The notes beneath the pieces are model-generated. The model was not told the DNA's origin. It saw only the letters and a list, made by a program, of their open reading frames with translations, and ran no database searches. From an uncultured Christensenellaceae bacterium (GTDB lineage: Bacteria; Bacillota; Clostridia; Christensenellales; UBA3700), in assembly GCA_910588015.1 (NCBI GenBank), contig CAJUOK010000030.1, forward strand, positions 1 through 14,684: a stretch of 14,684 bases of DNA, given 5' to 3'. Made by a program: the position numbers and the translations under genes. This document shows, piece after piece, positions 1-6,345 of the stretch; position 1 is the first letter of the stretch; each line of letters starts with the position of its first letter.

Positions 1-43
1 CCTCGTCAGCTGGTTAGATTCTACTATGCAGTTGTCAATGTGC
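1..43 (-). other. Possible 23S rRNA leader (16S-23S spacer-like motif)
   Basis: On the minus strand the segment begins GCACATTGACAACTGCATAG (43-24). It resembles the conserved spacer motif (xCATTGAAAACTGCATAG type, boxA-like) found just before 23S rRNA in many Firmicutes. The 23S gene itself would lie to the left of the window, so this is an inference from resemblance. No new promoter is visible between tRNA-Ile and this motif. Confidence 0.5.
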
Positions 44-69
44 AAAAAAAATTTTCGGTTAGACCGAAA
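44..69 (-). terminator. Intrinsic terminator-like hairpin after tRNA-Ile
   Basis: Read on the minus strand, a 7-bp stem TTTCGGT / ACCGAAA (69-63 and 59-53) with a 3-base loop is followed by ATTTTTTTT (52-44). It starts 2 bases after the CCA of tRNA-Ile. This is a good rho-independent terminator shape for a tRNA operon. If a 23S rRNA gene follows, the hairpin would have to be bypassed by rRNA antitermination, or act in processing. Confidence 0.7.
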
Positions 70-70
70 G

Positions 71-147
71 TGGTGGGCTCAAGTGGACTCGAACCACCGA
101 CCTCACGCTTATCAGGCGTGTGCTCTAACCAGCTGAGCTATGAGCCC
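71..147 (-). tRNA. tRNA-Ile(GAT)
   Basis: A complete 77-base tRNA with an encoded CCA tail (71-73). The acceptor stem pairs GGGCTCA (147-141) with TGAGCCC (81-75), the discriminator base is A at 74, and the anticodon loop CTGATAA puts GAT at 113-111. The D arm (AGCTCAGCTGGTTAGAGC) and T arm (GGTTCGAGTCC) are canonical. It lies 5 bases downstream of tRNA-Ala and is almost certainly cotranscribed with it. The transcription order Ala then Ile is the reverse of the Ile-Ala order in many rRNA spacers. Confidence 0.97.
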
Positions 148-152
148 ATTAG

Positions 153-229
153 TGGTGGAGAATAAGAGAGTCGAACTCTTGACCTCCTGCTTGCAAGGCA
201 GGCGCTCTAGCCAACTGAGCTAATCCCCC
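153..229 (-). tRNA. tRNA-Ala(TGC)
   Basis: A complete 77-base tRNA with an encoded CCA tail (153-155). The acceptor stem is GGGGGAT (229-223) against ATTCTCC, with two G-U wobbles. The anticodon loop CTTGCAA gives TGC (195-193), and the D and T arms are canonical. It is the first gene after a strong promoter about 40 bases upstream. tRNA-Ala(TGC) followed by tRNA-Ile(GAT) is the pair normally found in 16S-23S spacers, but no 16S gene lies upstream here. Confidence 0.97.
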
Positions 230-271
230 ACGAATGAGTTATTTTCTCGCGCCGTCGTCGACAGCCTTTAT

Positions 272-300
272 ATAATATCATTAACAACTATGGTTGTCAA
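272..300 (-). promoter_or_regulatory. Strong sigma-A promoter for the tRNA-Ala/tRNA-Ile unit
   Basis: Minus strand: -35 TTGACA (300-295), a 17-base spacer, then -10 TATTAT (277-272). Transcription should start near 265, giving a leader of about 36 bases before tRNA-Ala. Upstream (301-335) are phased A/T tracts like the UP element of stable-RNA promoters. The -35 is embedded in an inverted repeat (281-300, TTAACAAC/GTTGTCAA with one mismatch, 4-base centre) that could be an operator or be fortuitous. Confidence 0.85.
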
Positions 301-531
301 CAAATTTTTCAAAGATTTTAAAAATTTTTTAATTGCATATATTTAGCTAGATTATTCCACCTAATAATCGCAAATATTTTATAATTATCAATTCGCAAAA
401 TCCATAATTACTTATATATAGTTATATATTTATCAATATATTATATTAAAAATATTATCACGCCTAAAAATCCTACGTGTATTCAAATTAATTTTATTCG
501 GCAAATATCGCAAATCATTTATAACATAGCG
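301..531. other. AT-rich gene-free intergenic region
   Basis: This stretch is very AT-rich, with runs such as TATATATAG and ATATTATATT. I see no coding region, RNA gene or convincing terminator in it. The part next to 300 probably supplies UP-element contacts for the tRNA promoter. A weak CACG...CGTG inverted repeat (about 460-480) followed by AT-rich sequence on the minus strand might help end the transcript of the membrane-protein operon, but its stem is too short to call. Confidence 0.5.
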
Positions 532-1377
532 TTAGGCTTTTATGGTTTCTCGACTTTTTAACGTTATTACGCTGATAATTATCGGAACTATCAACAACAG
601 GTTTATTGCGACATTGTAAATACTTATTGTTTTGCCAAGAACTATCAAAAGCGCAACGTTTGCCGCAGCGCCTATCGACGCCCATACCAAAGACGTAATT
701 CGTATTGACTTCTTGTCTTTGAACAATAATATGAATACGAACAAAAAAGCAAATACCGTAGAACTTGCTACAATGGCAGTCAACACGCTTATAAGACCTG
801 AAGGTTGCGCAAAATAATGGTCATAAGCAATATTCTCTATGCCTTCAACCAACGAATAGGTGTATTTTATGCTTTTATATATACTTTCCAAAATAAGCGC
901 CGATGAAATAGCCGCAAGGCTAAAACAATTTAACGCCGTCTTTCTTTTATCGAATTGAGTATTATTCTGCCAAAAATAAATAATTTGCAAAGCTAACTGA
1001 ATAAAAATCAATACTGCGATTATGACATTGTATGCAGTAACGAAATTTCCCAAAGCATAAAACAACAAAACGCTTTCGAAAAATGCCAACAAATTCAACG
1101 TTAGCAAAACTATTCTAATTGCTTTTTTATCTTTAAACAAAACAACAATATTGAAAATTAAAATTAATATCGACCAAATGGCAATAAACAAAGTTATTTC
1201 AAACGGTCCGTGCGTGCTTAAAGGATTTCCGAAATACGACGAAAAATGTATAGGTCCGTATTCATTCGGTCCAATCATACACGCGCTTTTCAAACTTCTC
1301 GGCACACATTCTAGTATAAGCGCTACGGCTGAAATCACCACATTGAGCCAATTTGTAATTTTTGTATTTTTTTTCAA
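532..1377 (-). CDS. Multi-pass membrane protein, duplicated four-helix module (paralogue A)
   Basis: A 281-residue protein of unknown function. About eight hydrophobic segments are visible, near residues 9-26, 60-81, 87-109, 114-136, 148-166, 195-218, 226-248 and 252-274. It is an internal duplication: FKDKKAIRI (81-89) recurs as FKDKKSIRI (219-227) at a 138-residue period, and ALILE and YNV(I/A)I recur at matching places. The protein is also paralogous to its upstream neighbour (shared GNPLS, GNFVTxY). The start is TTG, overlapping the neighbour's TGA by 4 bases (TTGA). It is supported by AAGGGGG 9 bases upstream and by alignment of the paralogue N-termini, so translational coupling is likely. 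It is the last gene of a three-gene operon headed by a peptidase lipoprotein. No known family is recognised; a role as transporter, immunity or partner membrane component cannot be decided. Confidence 0.85.
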   Translation of the reverse strand: MKKNTKITNWLNVVISAVALILECVPRSLKSACMIGPNEYGPIHFSSYFGNPLSTHGPFEITLFIAIWSILILIFNIVVLFKDKKAIRIVLLTLNLLAFFESVLLFYALGNFVTAYNVIIAVLIFIQLALQIIYFWQNNTQFDKRKTALNCFSLAAISSALILESIYKSIKYTYSLVEGIENIAYDHYFAQPSGLISVLTAIVASSTVFAFLFVFILLFKDKKSIRITSLVWASIGAAANVALLIVLGKTISIYNVAINLLLIVPIIISVITLKSRETIKA

Positions 1378-2303
1378 TCATTGCCGCCCCCTTCGTATTC
1401 AATAAAACAATCTTTTGTCGATAAATACTGCACTGAAGATTTAATTATATCTCGTTTTAAATGCGCATACAATTTTACACTCTGTATAATAGTTAAAATT
1501 ATAAATAATATCATTATTATTATACTGTATGAAGTTATAGCAGAGCCAATGCCTGCCATAATCAGAATTGTTATATTAAAGCATACACATATTGATAACA
1601 TTGCCAACTGTACAATGCAAAGCACCTTTTTATCTTTTGACAATGTTATCAAACTAAAAATCAATAAAATAAACGTAATATTTGCCGTTAAAAATCCCAA
1701 AATTAACATCCAATTTTCACCATACTCAAAATATGAATGTATAGTATTGATAAAGTTGATATATGAACTAAAATTGAATTGTTGAACTATTTGCATACTC
1801 GTTGGTATCAATTGAAAGACTAATGCCAAACCAACCGTAAATACAATCAAATAATTTAGCGCCACTCTTTTTTTATTTGAAACTATGTTTGATTTATCAT
1901 AAAATACAAAACTCATAAACATTAAAATAAAAAATAACAGCGCTATAGTTATTTCGTATCCCGTAACGAAATTGCCGGAATTTACTAAATTTTTTATACT
2001 TGCTCCAAAGCCTAATATTACCATTATAAGATTTGCAATTCGCATATTTCGGTTACTTTTTACCAATACAATAAGATAGAATACAAGACTAAAGAATGAA
2101 ATAGCAATTATGATGTCTTTCAATAGATAACCGCCGGATAGAGGATTGCCATAAAATGTACCATATCTAACAATATAATCATTTTCGCCAGTACCTGTTA
2201 GAGATACAATTTTTATATTATCCGGAATAAATTCCAATACCAATATGACAATAGAAATTATCACGCATAACCAATCAAAGATTTTTGCTCGTCGATTCGC
2301 CAT
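1374..2303 (-). CDS. Multi-pass membrane protein, duplicated four-helix module (paralogue B)
   Basis: A 309-residue integral membrane protein of unknown function. It is paralogous to the downstream gene: WLxVxIS near residue 11, YGNPLS (51-56), GNFVTGYEITIA (110-121), and a second-half SKDKK (222-226) matching the SNRNMRI region of the first half. The layout is again two four-helix repeats with a 25-35 residue polar loop after helices 1 and 5. A hydrophilic tail (about 282-309) ends in an acidic, glycine-rich stretch that is absent from the paralogue. The ATG start has GGGGG 5 bases upstream. The gene begins 29 bases after the peptidase lipoprotein gene stops, so it belongs to the same transcription unit. 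Base composition is markedly AT-rich compared with addAB. Confidence 0.87.
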   Translation of the reverse strand: MANRRAKIFDWLCVIISIVILVLEFIPDNIKIVSLTGTGENDYIVRYGTFYGNPLSGGYLLKDIIIAISFFSLVFYLIVLVKSNRNMRIANLIMVILGFGASIKNLVNSGNFVTGYEITIALLFFILMFMSFVFYDKSNIVSNKKRVALNYLIVFTVGLALVFQLIPTSMQIVQQFNFSSYINFINTIHSYFEYGENWMLILGFLTANITFILLIFSLITLSKDKKVLCIVQLAMLSICVCFNITILIMAGIGSAITSYSIIIMILFIILTIIQSVKLYAHLKRDIIKSSVQYLSTKDCFIEYEGGGND

Positions 2304-2332
2304 TTAAGCCCCCATTTAACATTTACTTTAAA

Positions 2333-3667
2333 TTAGTACATCAATCTTACATTTCCTACGATAAATAATTTGGATATATAAGATACACTATTAAAATTGT
2401 TTACTGTTTGCCATCCTGTATGGCAAACAAATTCGTCAAGTAAATAATAATCATCTAAAGTATATCCATAAGAAATAACCACGTGTCCATCACCCGTTAC
2501 TTTATATTTATCATAATTATACAAATCATTTTTTAAAATATCAAATGTGACGCTTCCTCGGATGTGAGCTATGCAAGGCTCATCATTATCTATCGAACGT
2601 CTCATATCTGCATAACCTATACTAGTAGTTGCGCTTAAATATGGTAAATTATAAATTTCAAAATATCTCTTTAATGTATCTCTTATATCTAAAAAATTTG
2701 CTCCAGTTTCGCTGTTATTCAGGCGGATAAGTTCGCTATGCAAAATTTCTGATAGAACTTCTTCTTTTTTATAAACTGCTTTATCATTAAGCACACGATT
2801 TGCCTGCGTATAAAAATTAGAAGGTATTGTCTTTACTATTTGATTACGTTCATAGTATTGCAATAGCATTGTTGCGGCAACTAATCCACAAGACCCTGCG
2901 TCATTAATTGGAAATAGCGTATCATAAAATAAATCCCCATCATAATCTCCAAAGTCATAAATGCCTATTGTATTACTATTATATATAAGCTTACAATATT
3001 TATTTCCTGATACAGCATTGCTCCCAACATATAAACTATTGCATAATGTTAGACTAAAATAGTTAAGATTTGATATGAAATAGTTATTGTTTAACCGATT
3101 TGATATTGTATCACATTTAGAAATAACTGTTCCGTCTTGATATAAAACATTCTCAACATACGCCTTTATATTTTCTCTGCTCTTAAACTCGCTGTCATCT
3201 ATACTAGCCTGATTAAGATTTTCGCTATATTCACTTAAATATTTAAACGAGTCATCTTCTGTCGCTGAACTACCGTCATTTATGCTATATATGATTTTCC
3301 CGTCTTGATAAAAATATGCCCCATATCCGCCGTAATAACACTTGTAATCAAAAAAGCCTTCAAATATGTTGCCATTGCTTCTCTCCATAATTTTGCCGGA
3401 ATTCATATTATATATTGCATAATAATCCAATTCTTCGTCATAACAATATAAATAATTGAATTCTCCTGTGAAATCATAGATTTCTTTATTTATATCGGCA
3501 GAATAACGCGTATTTAATTTACCCGACAAAACGTCATTCGACATAATGACAGCGCTTTCTTTCAAAGTTAGCCCGCCATTCTTTTCATAAGTACTGCAAC
3601 CTGTAAATATCAGCAAATTTGCCAACAGAAATACAAGCAAAACATATATAACTGTATTTCTTTTCAT
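2333..3667 (-). CDS. Secreted lipoprotein with C39/papain-like cysteine peptidase domain
   Basis: A 444-residue protein. A type II signal peptide (about residues 1-23) ends in a lipobox IFTGC with the acylated Cys at 24, so the mature protein should be anchored on the outer face of the membrane. Residues about 25-245 form a Tyr/Asn/Asp-rich region of unknown fold, possibly a prodomain or recognition domain. The C-terminal part (about 250-444) has the hallmarks of a C39-like papain-fold peptidase. These are DAGSCGLVAATMLLQYY with candidate nucleophile Cys260, GDGHVVISYGY with candidate His395, and LLDEFVCHTGW with Asp411 as a candidate third residue. AAAGGGG lies 8 bases before the ATG, and a perfect consensus promoter lies about 70 bases upstream. 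The gene heads an operon with two paralogous membrane proteins. The fold and catalytic Cys/His are inferred from motifs; the substrate is unknown and a non-catalytic binding role is possible. Confidence 0.85.
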   Translation of the reverse strand: MKRNTVIYVLLVFLLANLLIFTGCSTYEKNGGLTLKESAVIMSNDVLSGKLNTRYSADINKEIYDFTGEFNYLYCYDEELDYYAIYNMNSGKIMERSNGNIFEGFFDYKCYYGGYGAYFYQDGKIIYSINDGSSATEDDSFKYLSEYSENLNQASIDDSEFKSRENIKAYVENVLYQDGTVISKCDTISNRLNNNYFISNLNYFSLTLCNSLYVGSNAVSGNKYCKLIYNSNTIGIYDFGDYDGDLFYDTLFPINDAGSCGLVAATMLLQYYERNQIVKTIPSNFYTQANRVLNDKAVYKKEEVLSEILHSELIRLNNSETGANFLDIRDTLKRYFEIYNLPYLSATTSIGYADMRRSIDNDEPCIAHIRGSVTFDILKNDLYNYDKYKVTGDGHVVISYGYTLDDYYLLDEFVCHTGWQTVNNFNSVSYISKLFIVGNVRLMY

Positions 3668-3734
3668 AATTTTTCCCCTTTAAAATATTGAAATAATTAA
3701 TGTTGGAAGAAAATTTTCAATTACTATCAATAAT

Positions 3735-3763
3735 ATTATATTCCAAAAGGTAAATAATGTCAA
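3735..3763 (-). promoter_or_regulatory. Perfect-consensus sigma-A promoter of the peptidase/membrane protein operon
   Basis: Minus strand: TTGACA (3763-3758), 17-base spacer, TATAAT (3740-3735), matching the consensus at all 12 positions. An A/T tract (AAATTTTAAATTT, 3780-3768) lies just upstream of the -35 like a UP element. The predicted start near 3728 gives a 5' leader of about 60 bases containing the palindrome GAAAATTTTC (3709-3718). The promoter sits between the Nudix gene stop and the lipoprotein start and fits transcription of the three downstream genes. Confidence 0.85.
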
Positions 3764-3783
3764 TACCAAATTTAAAATTTTAC

Positions 3784-4287
3784 TTAAAAATTTTCTTGGC
3801 TGTTTAGATAATATTCAATTAATTCATAAGACACGCTGCCTTTGGGATGAACCATACCGAGAGCTTTTTTTGCGTCTACCCACTGCGCGCCGTCGACTTC
3901 GTCGGACAACTTGATTTCTCCGCCCTGACTTTTGCCGATAAAAGCAATCATAAGCATATCTTTTTTGTCAAACCATCTTGTAAATGCAAACTCAAGCGAA
4001 GTCAATTTGATACCGATTTCTTCCTCGACTTCTCTATAAGCCGTCTCTTCGGCGGTCTCCTTTGGTTTGATATAACCCGAAACCAAATTATAATATTTGT
4101 CAGATATATAATTCTGACGCAACAGAGCTACGCGTCTGTCGCCGTCCGCTACTAAGACTATTACGCACGACGAAAACATATCGAAAAGAGGTCTGTCGCA
4201 TTTTTCGCAAAACGGAACATACCCCTCGTCTCCCATAATCTTTTCTGTAAGTTTTTGTCCGCAATCGGGACAGTAAGTAAATCGCAT
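3784..4287 (-). CDS. Nudix hydrolase with N-terminal zinc ribbon
   Basis: A 167-residue protein. A four-Cys zinc ribbon (CPDC at 6-9, CEKC at 27-30) precedes a Nudix domain. The Nudix box is intact at residues 71-93 (GX5EX7REVXEEXGI), with the REVEEE core at 85-90 supplying the Mg2+-binding glutamates. This layout is that of NudC-like NADH/NAD-cap pyrophosphatases. The SQPWPFPxS motif that marks true NudC is replaced by TRWFDKKDMLM, so NADH specificity should not be assumed; another nucleoside diphosphate-X substrate is equally possible. The ATG start has AGGAG 3 bases before it. The gene lies 65 bases downstream of corA with no clear promoter between them, so cotranscription with corA is likely. 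Confidence 0.9.
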   Translation of the reverse strand: MRFTYCPDCGQKLTEKIMGDEGYVPFCEKCDRPLFDMFSSCVIVLVADGDRRVALLRQNYISDKYYNLVSGYIKPKETAEETAYREVEEEIGIKLTSLEFAFTRWFDKKDMLMIAFIGKSQGGEIKLSDEVDGAQWVDAKKALGMVHPKGSVSYELIEYYLNSQENF

Positions 4288-4352
4288 AAACTCCTATATC
4301 AAACGCTTTGAAATTTATAATTCTGCCGTCGCTTAAATAAAATTGTTTTGAA

Positions 4353-5330
4353 TCAAAGCAACTTCTTTCTCTTGAGATATAGCGCAACGGCTAAAGATAT
4401 CAATCCAGAAGAGCCTAACACGCCCCAAAATCCCCAAGGACTGGACTGCCCCGGCACCCAAGTGTTCATTCCGAACAGCGACGCTATCAAAGTCGGTATG
4501 GAAATTACCAGCGTTATGGAAGTCAGCACTTTCATAACAATGTTGAGATTGTTAGAAATAACCGAAGCGTAAGCGTCCATTGTTCCCGACAAAATATCTC
4601 TGTAAATAGAACACATCTCCATAGCTTGCTTTGTATCTATAGCTACGTCTTCAAGAAGCTCCGTGTCGTCGGGATAAGTCTTGAGAACGTTGTTGGTGTT
4701 GAATTTGTTTTGCATAAGACGGGAAATAACCGCGTCGTTTCCCGTAAGCGACGTGGAAAAATATACCAACGAATTTTCAAGGTCGAGCATCTGAATAAGC
4801 TCTTTGTTCTTGGTAGACTTATGCAACTCGTTTTGAATTCTCTGCGACGCTTTGTCTATCTGTTTTAGATATGCGAGATATTTTGTCGCGATATTATTGA
4901 GTATTTGAAACAAAAATCTCGTCTTCTTGTATGTAGCGAAGCCTTTGACTCTGTTGCGAACAAAGTCTCGGGTTATCGCAGTGTCTTTTAGACTGACTGT
5001 AATAAAAAGGTCTTTTTTTACGATTGCGCCCAAAGGTATGGTAAAATAAGAATAATAATCTTCAGAACCCTCTTCTATCACTGGAATATCAACAAGCACG
5101 AGCGTATAATCGTCTTCTACTTCCAAACGGGAACGCTCCTCGTCGTCCAACGGAGTCTTGAGCACGTCGTCGTCAATACCGCTCAAAGACGCTACGAAAG
5201 CAACTTCTTTATCCGACGGATTCGTCAAATTTATCCAACAGTCCTTGGCATCGAAACCGCTTTCCGTATATACGCTTTCTTCGATTTGTATGAGCTTATT
5301 TTCAGAATCTGTTCTGTAAATTTCTATCAT
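4353..5330 (-). CDS. corA: CorA-family magnesium/divalent cation transporter
   Basis: A 325-residue protein. The signature GMN tripeptide (about residues 287-289, in SLFGMNTWVPG) follows a hydrophobic first helix (about 264-286), and a second helix (about 300-319) ends in KRKKLL. This is the normal CorA C-terminus with both ends of the protein inside the cell. The long N-terminal part is the acidic, helical cytoplasmic funnel that senses Mg2+ in a pentamer. I place the start at the ATG at 5330, because AAGGAGG lies 9 bases before it. An in-frame GTG at 5339 would be only 2 bases from that site and is unlikely. A promoter is visible upstream, and the Nudix gene follows by 65 bases. Family assignment is firm; the transported ion (Mg2+, Co2+, Ni2+) is not decided by sequence. 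Confidence 0.94.
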   Translation of the reverse strand: MIEIYRTDSENKLIQIEESVYTESGFDAKDCWINLTNPSDKEVAFVASLSGIDDDVLKTPLDDEERSRLEVEDDYTLVLVDIPVIEEGSEDYYSYFTIPLGAIVKKDLFITVSLKDTAITRDFVRNRVKGFATYKKTRFLFQILNNIATKYLAYLKQIDKASQRIQNELHKSTKNKELIQMLDLENSLVYFSTSLTGNDAVISRLMQNKFNTNNVLKTYPDDTELLEDVAIDTKQAMEMCSIYRDILSGTMDAYASVISNNLNIVMKVLTSITLVISIPTLIASLFGMNTWVPGQSSPWGFWGVLGSSGLISLAVALYLKRKKLL

Positions 5331-5415
5331 AAGCCACACCCTCCTTGTCTTAAGTTAAAGCGTTGAGCGCCTGACGCAATATTCGAGAATCACAAAAGGA
5401 GTTTTCAACTATTAT

Positions 5416-5444
5416 ATTTTAGCCTATTGAAAATCTTTTGGCAA
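5416..5444 (-). promoter_or_regulatory. Probable sigma-A promoter of corA
   Basis: Minus strand: TTGCCA (5444-5439), 17-base spacer, TAAAAT (5421-5416). An overlapping TATAAT (5417-5412) offers an alternative -10 without a matching -35. The predicted start near 5409 leaves about 75 bases of leader before corA. That leader contains only a weak GCGT...ACGC hairpin and nothing resembling an M-box magnesium riboswitch. The promoter begins right after the stop of the upstream membrane-protein gene. Confidence 0.55.
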
Positions 5445-5445
5445 C

Positions 5446-6243
5446 CTATCCGACGTAATTTTTTAACTCCTCGACTACATTTTTGAGACGCGTTTTGCTC
5501 TGCGCGCTCATTGCCGAAGAAAATTTTGCCGAATATAGCCCCTTCAATACGACTTTTGCGATACTTCTGTCGGGGTCTCCCGCCAAAAACTCCTCGACGC
5601 TTCTTGCAAGCTCTGACGCGCTGTCTTCGCCTATTTCCATTTTGGGAACAGTCAAATCCACGCTTTTTTCTTTATAAATAGTGTTGGCATCCAATTTGAT
5701 AAGAAATCTTTTGCGGTATATCTTATCTGCAAAAGCAAAAGTTTTGCGTATTATACCGTCGACGATAATAACTGCCAACCAGACGGCAAACGTCGCCAAT
5801 ATCGCGCTTGACACGATTCCGACGGAATAACCGTTCATTGCAATCACGATGCCCAATAACACTATATGCGCAAGCGCAGCGGAACCGACAATGTTTTTGC
5901 CCTTGGGTTGATAACAAAAGCTGAAAGTATTGGCAAATTCTTCAATGGGCATACCGCTGTCTGCAATGTGAGCGGTCTGTTTTTTGATGTACTTTGGGAA
6001 TACGCTGACGACTTTTTTGTTAAAAGAAAAAACTGTGCTCGGACAGAGATACGAATACTTTTTCAAGAATTTTTTGAGTCGCGAGTACGCCTTACCGTAA
6101 ACGTGTCTTGCCGAATAAGCAAGAGTTTGGATAAACAATACGGCAATCGGAACGGCAACGGCAAATAATACGATTTGCCACACCTTCCAACTTGCCATAA
6201 AAGTTTGGAACTTCGAATAGATGTCTGTAATAAACGATAGCAA
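5446..6243 (-). CDS. Unrecognised membrane protein
   Basis: A 265-residue protein that I do not recognise. A hydrophobic helix at about 22-44 is followed by a basic cytosolic-looking segment (51-62, KAYSRLKKFLKK). Two adjacent helices follow (about 118-136 and 142-164), and then a 100-residue soluble C-terminal region rich in charged residues (165-265). The start is TTG, supported by GGAGG 8 bases upstream; no in-frame ATG fits better. It lies 102 bases downstream of addA and I see no convincing promoter in the gap, so readthrough from addBA is possible. Nothing in the sequence links it to DNA repair or ion transport. Confidence 0.83.
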   Translation of the reverse strand: MLSFITDIYSKFQTFMASWKVWQIVLFAVAVPIAVLFIQTLAYSARHVYGKAYSRLKKFLKKYSYLCPSTVFSFNKKVVSVFPKYIKKQTAHIADSGMPIEEFANTFSFCYQPKGKNIVGSAALAHIVLLGIVIAMNGYSVGIVSSAILATFAVWLAVIIVDGIIRKTFAFADKIYRKRFLIKLDANTIYKEKSVDLTVPKMEIGEDSASELARSVEEFLAGDPDRSIAKVVLKGLYSAKFSSAMSAQSKTRLKNVVEELKNYVG

Positions 6244-6345
6244 AATTTAAGCCTCCAATATAAATATGTATACATCTGCCGAGTTTTTTACTATCTAAAT
6301 ACTTGCCTATTATTAAATTTTTATACAGTTGATTGCGGATAAAAT

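Noticed and set aside
24..40. TTGACA (38-33, minus strand) as a separate promoter for 23S
   Set aside because: No -10 hexamer lies 16-18 bases downstream; the sequence fits a spacer motif better.
340..531. CRISPR or tandem-repeat array in the AT-rich intergenic region
   Set aside because: Only short TCGCAAAT-type words recur (368 and 507), without regular spacing or length.
1381..1785. Plus-strand open frame (134 codons) opposite the second membrane protein
   Set aside because: It arises from AT-rich antisense sequence; the minus-strand frame is supported by paralogy and a ribosome binding site.
5331..5339. GTG start of CorA three codons upstream
   Set aside because: It lies only 2 bases from AAGGAGG, while the ATG at 5330 is 9 bases away.
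5331..5410. Magnesium riboswitch in the corA leader
   Set aside because: The leader is only about 75 bases long, with one weak hairpin and no M-box features visible.
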